Shown: positions 1 to 5,208 of the stretch, piece by piece
How positions within the stretch are numbered: the stretch's first letter is position 1
Layout of the letters: the number at the start of each line of letters is the position of its first letter
Source of the DNA: Candidatus Omnitrophota bacterium
Lineage (GTDB): Bacteria; Omnitrophota; Omnitrophia; Omnitrophales; Aquincolibacteriaceae
Assembly: GCA_023246995.1 (NCBI GenBank)
Contig: JAHFHI010000122.1
Location: 1 to 5,208 of the forward strand
Reading direction: 5' to 3'
Length of the DNA: 5,208 nt
The notes under the pieces: generated by a model
The model's input: only the letters and a program-made list of their open reading frames with translations
Databases searched by the model: none
Told to the model about the DNA's origin: nothing
Made by a program: the position numbers and the translations under genes

Positions 1-897
1 AAGATATTCGGGCATCAAGCTCTCTTTGCGGTTGGCCGCAAGCAACGCCTCCTCCTGCCGGACGATTTCTCCGATCACAAGCGGGGCCCGCGGGAAAAAT
101 TCGTGAATACGCGTCAGAAACCCGATAACGCTTGCCGGATCGCTCCCCGAAATTTCGTGAAGCAAAAACCACATGGAAATGGCCCATGTGCCGCCGGGCG
201 AAAAATCTAAAATCTCCCGGGCCCATCTGGAAACATCCGAAGCGTCGCAGGCCATGGCCTTGATTTCAAGATCGGGATACTTCCGGCCCAGGTTCTCCCG
301 GGCTGTTTTGACCGAGACTTCCGACAAATCAACCCCGGCCGCTCTTTTGACCGGGCAATTTTTCAATACCGCTTCTAAAAACTGGCCGTCTCCGCATCCG
401 ATATCCACAATCCCCTCAAAGGTGACCCGGCGCTTCAAAAACGACACCGCCGGAAAAACATAACGCTGATGCGTCTTGCCGCTGCCGATGATATTTTCCA
501 GCCGGTCGACTTTCGAGGCTTGCCCTTCGGGGGGTTCCCCGAGGGCCCTAAAATAGTTTTCCATATATTCATGGTAGGAATGCGGCACATAAAAGGAGCT
601 TGTGCGCTGAAATATCTGCTTGCCGAGTTCGGTTGTTTTCCAGGCTTCGGGGTTTTCGCCCGCGGGTTCGAGAAGACCGATTCTTGTCAAATACCGCAAG
701 CCATCGCTTAAGAATGGTTTGTTGGTAATCTTGGGGAAATCGGCCGCCGTAAAGGGCGCGCCCGGCAAAATCTGATCGAGCACCCCGAGTTTTCCAAAGG
801 CGCTGACCACGGGAACGGCAAAAAATCCCCGGATGAGGGGGATCAATTCTTCGGCAATCGCGGTTTCTGGGGAAACTCCCGGCGTTTGGTTCAGCAA
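1..897 (-). CDS. Class I SAM-dependent methyltransferase, N-terminal 299 residues (3' end beyond the left edge)
   Basis: Reading the minus strand from a TTG codon at 897 gives 299 uninterrupted codons to the window edge. Residues about 12-100 look like the helical/winged-helix N-terminal domain of small-molecule O- and C-methyltransferases (AFGKLGVLDQI, later LRYLTRIGLLEP and TTELGKQIF). Residues about 145-299 are a Rossmann-type SAM-binding domain: motif I is VDIGCGDGQF at 164-173, and the acidic residue that would bind the SAM ribose is D190 in AAGVDLSE. The TTG start is chosen because AAGGAG lies 9 nt upstream, the frame has a stop a few codons further up, and no ATG fits. It lies 22 nt after the acyl carrier protein stop, so the two are probably co-transcribed. 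The substrate is unknown; a carrier-bound acyl group is a contextual inference only. The methyltransferase fold is secure, the specific family is not. Confidence 0.88.
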   Translation of the reverse strand, partial: MLNQTPGVSPETAIAEELIPLIRGFFAVPVVSAFGKLGVLDQILPGAPFTAADFPKITNKPFLSDGLRYLTRIGLLEPAGENPEAWKTTELGKQIFQRTSSFYVPHSYHEYMENYFRALGEPPEGQASKVDRLENIIGSGKTHQRYVFPAVSFLKRRVTFEGIVDIGCGDGQFLEAVLKNCPVKRAAGVDLSEVSVKTARENLGRKYPDLEIKAMACDASDVSRWAREILDFSPGGTWAISMWFLLHEISGSDPASVIGFLTRIHEFFPRAPLVIGEIVRQEEALLAANRKESLMPEYL

Positions 898-906
898 AGG
901 AGCGCG

Positions 907-912
907 CTCCTT
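907..912 (-). promoter_or_regulatory. Ribosome binding site AAGGAG of the left-edge methyltransferase
   Basis: The minus strand reads AAGGAG followed by 9 nt and then TTG at 897. This site decides the non-ATG start of the methyltransferase. It sits in the short gap after the acyl carrier protein stop codon. Confidence 0.7.
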
Positions 913-919
913 GAAAGGG

Positions 920-1225
920 TTAATCGCCGTTTAAAAGTTTTGCCGCGAATCCGGCCATGGCTTCAAGAGAGATGGCGGGTTTGCCTTGGGCGGAAGCATA
1001 AAGATCTTCGATTTTCAGCATGAAGGCTTTTCCGGTTTCATTCTCGATTTTTTCTTCGAAATCAGTCGCAAAGGCCATAAAACCGATAGAGTCAAGCGGG
1101 CTGCCAGGCCCGACCACCACAAAATCATCGTCCAACTTCAAATTCTGGTAGGCCGGGTCAAGATTTTTCAGATTTTTCAAGGATTCGACGAGAAGTTCTT
1201 TAATTCGGTCTTCAAGAATCGTCAT
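920..1225 (-). CDS. Acyl carrier protein (phosphopantetheine-binding), 101 aa
   Basis: This small acidic protein has the acyl carrier protein layout: helix 1 near residues 4-20 (TILEDRIKELLVESL), a loop with LDDDF, then the phosphopantetheine attachment motif PLDSIGF with the modified serine at residue 46, then helix 2 with acidic residues (FATDFEEKIE). A holo-ACP synthase or Sfp-type enzyme would add the prosthetic arm, which then carries acyl thioesters in the cytoplasm. Its length fits a free-standing carrier rather than a module of a large synthase. It sits 22 nt upstream of a methyltransferase gene, suggesting a joint pathway. An upstream in-frame ATG at 1252 would add nine residues (MRERDSPET). 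The ATG at 1225 is preferred because the family normally begins about here and GGAG lies just upstream, though only 3 nt away. The 1252 start has no visible ribosome site. It is probably not the housekeeping AcpP, because it lacks the canonical GADSLD motif. Confidence 0.87.
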   Translation of the reverse strand: MTILEDRIKELLVESLKNLKNLDPAYQNLKLDDDFVVVGPGSPLDSIGFMAFATDFEEKIENETGKAFMLKIEDLYASAQGKPAISLEAMAGFAAKLLNGD

Positions 1226-1274
1226 GGTCTCCGGTGAGTCTCTTTCCCTCATTTTCGCTTTGGGCTATTTCCGC

Positions 1275-1304
1275 AAAAACCAAACCTGCGCCCGGCAGGA
1301 GTTG
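1275..1304 (-). repeat. Direct repeat copy 1: 30-nt duplicate of the tRNA-Arg 3' end plus flank
   Basis: Positions 1275-1304 are identical to 1400-1429, with 125 nt between the two starts. The shared block covers the last 18 bases of the tRNA gene (part of the T loop, the T-stem 3' arm, the acceptor 3' strand and the discriminator base) plus the following GGTTTGGTTTTT on the minus strand. There is no tRNA body attached to this copy. Confidence 0.95.
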
Positions 1305-1305
1305 G
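1275..1305 (-). terminator. Probable intrinsic terminator formed by the distal copy of the tRNA 3' end
   Basis: On the minus strand CCAA-CT-CCTGC pairs with GCAGG-T-TTGG around a five-base loop (CGGGC), and the stem is followed directly by TTTTT. This gives nine base pairs interrupted by one small internal loop. It lies downstream of the tRNA-Arg gene on the same strand and would end that transcript. The sequence is the duplicated tRNA end, so its terminator role is inferred from folding only. It would also separate the carrier protein gene from the tRNA promoter. Confidence 0.5.
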
Positions 1306-1321
1306 CGCCCTACGCTTCGCT

Positions 1322-1338
1322 GCGGGTCGGCCACCCGC
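1322..1338. repeat. Hairpin with 6-bp perfect GC-rich stem
   Basis: GCGGGT at 1322-1327 is followed by the loop CGGCC and then ACCCGC at 1333-1338, a perfect inverted repeat. It lies inside the composite element between the two direct repeats. Confidence 0.75.
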
Positions 1339-1342
1339 CCGC

Positions 1343-1369
1343 TCAAACATGACATCCCGTCATGTTTGA
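1343..1369. repeat. Hairpin with 11-bp perfect stem
   Basis: TCAAACATGAC at 1343-1353 and GTCATGTTTGA at 1359-1369 are perfect reverse complements around the five-base loop ATCCC. No T tract follows on either strand, so this is not a standard intrinsic terminator. It forms the centre of the element between the tRNA-end repeats. Confidence 0.9.
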
Positions 1370-1385
1370 ATACGCAGGCTCCCTT

Positions 1386-1398
1386 CAACTCCTGGCGC
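1386..1398 (+). repeat. Inverted, shortened third copy of the tRNA-end motif
   Basis: Read on the minus strand this is GCGCCAGGAGTTG. The plus strand of the two direct repeats contains GCGCCCGGCAGGAGTTG, so the inverted copy matches apart from a missing CGGC. It forms a perfect 9-nt inverted pair (CAGGAGTTG at 1296-1304 with CAACTCCTG at 1386-1394), bracketing the core of the composite element. Confidence 0.75.
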
Positions 1399-1411
1399 TA
1401 AAAACCAAACC

Positions 1412-1485
<74 letters not shown>

Positions 1486-1499
1486 GTGTTAAGTAAAGG

Positions 1500-1528
1500 A
1501 TTATAGCAAATCGACTTGCGAGTCCGAA
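1500..1528 (-). promoter_or_regulatory. Sigma70-type promoter of tRNA-Arg
   Basis: A perfect -10 box TATAAT occupies 1505-1500 on the minus strand, 14 nt before the tRNA 5' end. A weaker -35 candidate, TTCGGA, occupies 1528-1523 with the ideal 17-nt spacer. Transcription would start a few bases before the tRNA, giving a short 5' leader for RNase P to remove. Confidence 0.75.
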
Positions 1529-1649
1529 ACTTAAAGCTTCGAGCCGCCTGAAATCACTTGGCGCCTATGCGGCGCCTGTTTCAAAACCCGGGAATCATCG
1601 CCCAGAAAGTTCACAAGTATAGCCAAAGGCGGGGGGTGTTGCCTAGGAG

Positions 1650-1679
1650 AAAAATCTTGCCGCGGCGGCGGCGAAAGAT
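1650..1679 (-). terminator. Intrinsic terminator after the sugar-transferase operon
   Basis: On the minus strand ATCTT-TC-GCCGC pairs with GCGGC-AAGAT around a four-base loop. This makes ten base pairs with a two-base bulge, followed directly by a run of five T. It begins about 18 nt after the sugar-transferase stop codon, the expected place for the end of that transcript. Confidence 0.8.
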
Positions 1680-1697
1680 CCACGAAAAAGAGAACCC

Positions 1698-3152
1698 CTA
1701 TTTCGCGCCAATACCGAAAATAACGGCGGGAATGGTTTTTAAAAAAATTTGAAGATCCCTGAAAAGCGACCAGCGGTCAATATATTCCATGTCTAAACGA
1801 GCCCAAACTTCGAAATCGCTGATGGTGTTTCGGCCGGCCACCTGCCAAAGGCCCGTAATCCCCGGCCTCATGGAAAACCGGCGGCGCTGCCAGGGCTCAT
1901 ATTTGGCGACCTCACTCGGCAAGGGCGGCCTTGGGCCGATAAGACTCATGGCTCCGGTCAGGACATTCCATAATTGCGGCAGTTCATCGATGCTTGTTTT
2001 CCGGAGCCATTTCCCGACGCGCGTAAGCCGGGGGTCTTTGGCCAATTTAAAGACCGGCCCCTTCATTTCGTTTAGGTGCTCAAGAGAGGCCCGGCGAGCA
2101 TGCGCTCCGGCTTCCATGGAGCGGAATTTGTAAAGCGTAAAGCGCCTGCCGTTAAGCCCGCAGCGTTTCTGCCGGAAGAAAATGGGTCCCGGCGATGTCG
2201 CTTTGATGGCCAGCGCGATAAAAATAAAAAGGGGTGAAAAAATAACGAAACCGAACAGGGATAAAATAATATCCAAAAACCTCTTCACGGCGAGCCGCTC
2301 CTGGCTCGCTGGCGTCGGGGCAAAAGAGATCATCGGGATGCCCTCCAGGTCTGAAAGCGATGCCCTCGCAAACCGGATATTGAAAAGATCCGCTGCCAGG
2401 GTTACGCGGATTCCGACGCTTTCACAATAAAGAATGGCCTCTTCGATTTGGGACATCCAGTTGCGGGGAACGATAAAAACTACTTCATCCACAATCCTTT
2501 TCCTTAGGATTTGGGGGAGTTCGGAAAGCATTCCGAAAATTTTGTACCCGAGAACTTCCCTTCCGACCAGGTGAGGGTCCCTATCGACAAGCCCGATGAT
2601 CTCCATCCCCCATTGCGAAGCCTGTTTTTCAATCAACCGGATGACCGTTTGCGCGCGCTTGCCCGTGCCCACGAGCAGGATTTTTTTTCGAAAATAGGCC
2701 TGTCTTGCCATCAATCGCCAGCCTTGGATCAGAACCGCCCGCTCGATCATCAGAAAAATGAAATTGATGAGCGAAAACAGGATCATGAAGGTCCGGCTGA
2801 CGTAATGTAGCTTGAAAAGAAACACGAAAGCCCCGAAGAAGACAAGGCCGCCAATGTTCGCCTTGAAAAGATTCCAGACCGTGGTGGCGTGGGATTTGAA
2901 GCGGAGTTCCCGGTACGCCCCCGCCGCATACAAAAAAAAGGCCCAGACCGGCAGAATGATCAGAATCAGCCAAAAGTAGCTTTCAAAACCCCGGAGATTT
3001 CCCAAAACCTTTTCCGAAGGAAGCCAGTCATAATGGTAGACTTTATGGATGTGCTGGCGAAAAAAGTAAGTGCCGTAGAACGCCGCGGTGATCATCGCCA
3101 TATCGATGACGAGGACGATCCTTCTTAAAAAAGCCTGCGACTGCTGGTGCAT
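1698..3152 (-). CDS. Polyprenyl-phosphate sugar-1-phosphate transferase (initiating glycosyltransferase of exopolysaccharide/O-antigen synthesis), 484 aa
   Basis: This is a large WbaP/WcaJ-type enzyme that transfers a sugar-1-phosphate from a nucleotide sugar to undecaprenyl phosphate at the inner membrane, starting assembly of a surface glycan. The N-terminal part has about four hydrophobic segments (roughly residues 11-31, 60-79, 99-116 and 118-137). A Rossmann-like CoA-binding-type domain follows from KKILLVGTGKRA at 156-167. The catalytic domain starts with a further membrane helix (about 290-316, with the S306-P307 pair) and carries KFRSM at 342-346, the catalytic D389-E390 in IDELPQLWNVL, GPRP at 406-409 and PGITGLWQV at 430-438. 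Length and motifs are complete for the family. The ATG at 3152 has AAGAGGA 6 nt upstream. It lies one base after the stop of the frame-corrected SET-methyltransferase gene, so the two are probably translationally coupled. The sugar cannot be read from the sequence. Confidence 0.96.
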   Translation of the reverse strand: MHQQSQAFLRRIVLVIDMAMITAAFYGTYFFRQHIHKVYHYDWLPSEKVLGNLRGFESYFWLILIILPVWAFFLYAAGAYRELRFKSHATTVWNLFKANIGGLVFFGAFVFLFKLHYVSRTFMILFSLINFIFLMIERAVLIQGWRLMARQAYFRKKILLVGTGKRAQTVIRLIEKQASQWGMEIIGLVDRDPHLVGREVLGYKIFGMLSELPQILRKRIVDEVVFIVPRNWMSQIEEAILYCESVGIRVTLAADLFNIRFARASLSDLEGIPMISFAPTPASQERLAVKRFLDIILSLFGFVIFSPLFIFIALAIKATSPGPIFFRQKRCGLNGRRFTLYKFRSMEAGAHARRASLEHLNEMKGPVFKLAKDPRLTRVGKWLRKTSIDELPQLWNVLTGAMSLIGPRPPLPSEVAKYEPWQRRRFSMRPGITGLWQVAGRNTISDFEVWARLDMEYIDRWSLFRDLQIFLKTIPAVIFGIGAK

Positions 3153-3153
3153 A

Positions 3154-3306
3154 TCAAGTCCTCTTCTTCAAAAGGGCCGACATCCTTCGACCGTCATGAA
3201 AGAAATCGGCGAGAATAAGCTCGGCGGCCAGGGCTTCTTTCTCGATCTCCTCGCGCGTGAACAAATGCCTGTAGCCAAGCTGCTGGGAAAATAGGTCCCC
3301 AAGCGC
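3154..3306 (-). other. Displaced C-terminal coding segment of the SET-methyltransferase gene
   Basis: In the frame one base away from the annotated one, this stretch encodes about 50 residues beginning ALGDLFSQQLGYRHLF, with FTREEIEKEALAAE further on and ending ALLKKRT. The paralog just upstream has GDLFSAQLAFRHLFKREEIE, then GRK and LKK at the same places. The stop TGA at 3156-3154 is one base before the sugar-transferase ATG. Dropping one base in the C8 run joins it to the main frame and gives a 429-residue protein. Confidence 0.88.
3159..3165 (-). promoter_or_regulatory. Ribosome binding site of the sugar transferase
   Basis: AAGAGGA on the minus strand lies 6 nt before the ATG at 3152. 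It is embedded in the last codons of the restored frame of the upstream gene, which is typical of coupled genes in an operon. Confidence 0.7.
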
Positions 3307-4444
3307 GGGGGGGGACGGGGTTGCCCGCCAACCGGCCGACCCGCCGGGCTATTTTTTCGGAACGGGTCGGGGTGCCGCAACAAGGTTCGACGGTGAGCAT
3401 CATACACCCCCCGTCTTTTAATTGCTCGCGCAGGCGCCGCAAAACGGCAATCCGGCGGTTGGACGACGGGATCAATCCGTAAGTAGGCCAGGAAAAGATA
3501 AAAGCCCCGTAACGTTCGGCGGGAAATTTAAAATGGAAAATATCCGCGCAGTAGACTCGTCCGGGAACTCCCGCCCGGGCCAGATTTTTTTTCGCGGCAT
3601 CAATGGCCCGCGGAGCCGCATCGACTCCGTCTACGGCATACCCGAATCGACTCCAAGCAAGCATCCCCCGGCCCGACCCGCAGCCGATCATTCCGACGGC
3701 GCTTTGCGGTTCCAAAAAAGAAAGAACCGGTTTTTCCCATTCCCGGAATCCCGATAAAACAGGCTCTTCATCCAGCAGAAAATCCGGGGCCTGATCCCAC
3801 TCCTCCCCGGTGCGCCGGGCGACTTCCTCGACATCACACACCCCGGCTGCCGCCGAAATCAAAATTTTCGCGGCCTTCTGAAGAACAGCCGCGCAAGCCA
3901 AGAGACATGCGGTGAGGCCATGCCTGATAAAGATTTCCGGGTTTAGCGGCGGCGCGGAAAATCCGGAGCGGTTCCGGATATAGTCCAAAACCCAGGAAGG
4001 CATATGCCCTTTGTAAATCTCCTGAAATTTTTTATCCAGGCAGTCGCGGCTGGAAATACTTTTTCGGCAATTCCGGGCTCCGCAGCGGCACCTCCAGCGG
4101 AAACGGTAAGGTGGCTCCACTTCACGCGTCGGATAATCGAATGCCAGCTCTTCCCCCGCGGCAATATCCCGGCGCGCGACCATCGTATCGTCACCTTCAC
4201 ACCACACCGTCGGGTCGCAGCTATGGTTAATAAACCGCATGCCGTCATTCAGGATATACCGGTCGCCATACTGAAGCGGCTGAAGCTGAACCTCGGGCGG
4301 GAGCGCCCGGCCCTGGGCAGGGGTGAAGATCCTGTCGTGTTCATCAAGCTTCCAGATGACCTCGCCCTTTCGAATGGGCGTCTCGGCGATAAGACCGCAT
4401 CCGTCAATCGGGCTCTGCTTTTTTTTAACCGCCGGGTTTAACAT
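3194..4444 (-). CDS. SET-domain protein fused to a class I methyltransferase domain (416 aa as read; frameshifted near its 3' end)
   Basis: Residues about 5-110 form a SET domain, the protein-lysine methyltransferase fold: SPIDGCGLIA at 11-20, NHSCDP at 73-78 and GEELAFDYPT at 97-106 with the conserved tyrosine Y104. A post-SET zinc motif follows as C119-C121-C126 (CxCx4C), probably with C76. From about 165 there is a helical linker, then a second SAM-binding domain with GMIGCGSGRG at 251-260, acidic D275 and YCADIFHF at 298-305. Two separate methyltransferase catalytic units in one polypeptide is unusual. The ATG at 4444 overlaps the 3' end of the upstream paralog by 20 nt, and the SET domain needs nearly all of the N-terminus, so this start is well supported. 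From residue 380 the reading frame is wrong: a C8 run shifts it, replacing about 50 paralog-like residues with 37 unrelated arginine-rich ones. The substrate of either domain is unknown. Confidence 0.9.
   Translation of the reverse strand: MLNPAVKKKQSPIDGCGLIAETPIRKGEVIWKLDEHDRIFTPAQGRALPPEVQLQPLQYGDRYILNDGMRFINHSCDPTVWCEGDDTMVARRDIAAGEELAFDYPTREVEPPYRFRWRCRCGARNCRKSISSRDCLDKKFQEIYKGHMPSWVLDYIRNRSGFSAPPLNPEIFIRHGLTACLLACAAVLQKAAKILISAAAGVCDVEEVARRTGEEWDQAPDFLLDEEPVLSGFREWEKPVLSFLEPQSAVGMIGCGSGRGMLAWSRFGYAVDGVDAAPRAIDAAKKNLARAGVPGRVYCADIFHFKFPAERYGAFIFSWPTYGLIPSSNRRIAVLRRLREQLKDGGCMMLTVEPCCGTPTRSEKIARRVGRLAGNPVPPRAWGPIFPAAWLQAFVHARGDRERSPGRRAYSRRFLS
3307..3314 (-). other. C8 homopolymer (G8 on plus strand) at the frameshift site
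   Basis: Eight C on the minus strand follow GT and encode V-P-P before the frame is lost. With seven C the sequence reads V-P-P-A-L-G-D, lining up with F-P-P-D-A-G-D in the paralog. The tract is the only place needed to reconcile the two frames. Confidence 0.85.
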
Positions 4445-5208
4445 GCTCTTTATAATGCTCCGCCTTTTTCAAAACGGCGATGATTTTTCGCCCCTCTTGG
4501 AGGCACGCCTCTATTTTATATCCGGCAGTCCGGCTTTCGTTTTCGATTTCCTCCCGTTTGAACAAATGCCGGAAGGCTAACTGCGCGGAAAACAGATCTC
4601 CGGCATCGGGCGGAAAAGCGTTTCCCGTCCACCGGCCCACAGCCGACGCCAAACGCTCCAACCGGGTTCCCCGGCCCAGGCGGGTTTCGTCCGCGAGAAT
4701 GACGCATCCCTCATCGGCGAGCTGCCGCCGGAGGCCTTTTAGAATCGCAATCCTGCGGCCTGAAGAAGGGATCGCCCCATAGGTCTGCCATGAAAATATG
4801 AAGCCGTCGTAAACCTCCCGAGGAAACCGAAAGTGAAAAATGTCGGCGCAATAAGCGCTTCCCTTGGCCCGGGCGCGGGCCAGATTTATTTTCGCGGCAT
4901 CGATGGTTCGCGGGGCCATGTCCACCCCGTCGGCCGTATCATTCAGCCGATCCAGCGCCAGAATCTCCCGTCCCGCACCGCAGCCGATCACCCCGAGAAT
5001 TGCTTGCGGCTTGAGATAAGACAGCATGGGCTTTTCCCATTCCCGGAAACCTGAAAGCGCGTGTTCTTCATCCAAGAGATGATAAAGCCGATCCCGGTCC
5101 CACTCCTCGGCCGTTCGCCTTGCCTTTTCTTCGATATCGCATACCCCGGCCGCAGCGGCAATAAATAAGCGCGCGGCTTTTTGAAAAAAGTGCGCTACTT
5201 TAAGAATC
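4425..5208 (-). CDS. Class I SAM-dependent methyltransferase, paralog of the SET-fusion gene (5' end beyond the right edge)
   Basis: The frame is open to the right edge; 260 residues are visible. It starts in the window with ILKVAHFFQKAARLF, equivalent to the linker of the downstream SET-fusion protein. Similarity then runs along the whole length: AAAGVCDIEE, RRTAEEWD, SGFREWEKP, VIGCGAGRE (SAM motif I), DGVDMAPRTIDAAK, YCADIFHFRFP, FIFSWQTYG and IPSSGRRIA. By eye well over half of the residues are identical. A TTG at 5075 is not the true start because matching sequence continues upstream of it. The C-terminus (GDLFSAQL, FRHLFKREEIE, LKKAEHYKEH) is intact and shows what the broken end of the paralog should look like. 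The stop overlaps the next gene's ATG by 20 nt. Whether this copy also carries an N-terminal SET domain lies outside the window. Function unknown beyond the methyltransferase fold. Confidence 0.9.
   Translation of the reverse strand, partial: ILKVAHFFQKAARLFIAAAAGVCDIEEKARRTAEEWDRDRLYHLLDEEHALSGFREWEKPMLSYLKPQAILGVIGCGAGREILALDRLNDTADGVDMAPRTIDAAKINLARARAKGSAYCADIFHFRFPREVYDGFIFSWQTYGAIPSSGRRIAILKGLRRQLADEGCVILADETRLGRGTRLERLASAVGRWTGNAFPPDAGDLFSAQLAFRHLFKREEIENESRTAGYKIEACLQEGRKIIAVLKKAEHYKEHVKPGG

Larger units (their letters stand above)
1486..1697. other. Intergenic region between the sugar transferase and tRNA-Arg
   Basis: These 212 nt hold the terminator of the upstream operon and the tRNA promoter. 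A small perfect palindromic pair lies between them: GGCGCC at 1560-1565 and again at 1571-1576 with a five-base spacer, with no T tract. A plus-strand open frame across this region is arginine-rich, overlaps the end of the sugar-transferase gene antisense and shows no sign of being a gene. Confidence 0.7.

Noticed and set aside
173..711. Two plus-strand open frames of 96 and 80 residues
   Set aside because: Both are antisense to the methyltransferase on the minus strand, which has a clear SAM motif and a continuous 299-codon frame.
1275..1310. Possible second tRNA gene or tRNA pseudogene
   Set aside because: Only the last 18 bases of tRNA-Arg are duplicated; no D arm or anticodon arm is attached, so it is a repeat rather than a tRNA gene.
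1558..1752. 64-residue plus-strand basic open frame
   Set aside because: Its arginine-rich middle comes from the antisense of the terminator hairpin and its end is antisense to the sugar-transferase C-terminus. No ribosome site or family resemblance is seen.
2629..2973. 114-residue minus-strand open frame inside the sugar-transferase gene
   Set aside because: It is an out-of-frame shadow of the well-supported membrane and Rossmann region of the sugar transferase.
3168..3407. 79-residue minus-strand open frame overlapping the frameshift
   Set aside because: It is the third frame of the same gene, rich in arginine and proline, and does not match the paralog. The paralog-like C-terminus is in another frame ending at 3154.
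4004..4441. 145-residue plus-strand open frame
   Set aside because: It lies antisense to the SET domain, whose catalytic and zinc motifs are intact on the minus strand. The plus frame shows no recognisable domain.
5073..5075. TTG as the start of the right-edge methyltransferase
   Set aside because: Sequence matching the paralog continues in frame upstream of this TTG to the window edge, so the real start lies outside the window.

Overview
The window is a bacterial chromosomal segment of moderately high GC content with every supported gene on the minus strand. The gene content suggests a surface-glycan or accessory biosynthetic region of a bacterium with polyprenyl-phosphate-linked glycan assembly. 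I cannot place the lineage from this sequence. An uncultured phylum is plausible but is only a guess.

In transcription order (right to left) there are two blocks. The first is a tight operon. It begins with a methyltransferase (gene B) whose 5' part runs off the right edge. Gene B overlaps by 20 nt a gene encoding a SET domain fused to a paralogous methyltransferase domain (gene A). Next comes a 484-residue membrane-bound polyprenyl-phosphate sugar-1-phosphate transferase, and then an intrinsic terminator. Gene A as written is frameshifted in a run of eight C. Removing one C restores about 50 residues that match gene B, and moves the stop to one base before the sugar-transferase start. Genes A and B are a tandem duplication in their methyltransferase part.

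The second block starts with a tRNA-Arg(ACG) that has its own good sigma70-type promoter. Immediately downstream of the tRNA is a roughly 130-nt composite repeat. It contains a perfect 30-nt second copy of the tRNA 3' end, a shorter inverted copy, and two perfect hairpins. The distal copy folds as a plausible intrinsic terminator. Beyond it are an acyl carrier protein gene and a methyltransferase gene that starts with TTG and runs off the left edge. These two look like parts of a small thioester-based biosynthetic pathway.

The observations most worth following are the SET-methyltransferase fusion next to its own paralog and an initiating glycosyltransferase, the homopolymer frameshift, and the tRNA-derived repeat element.
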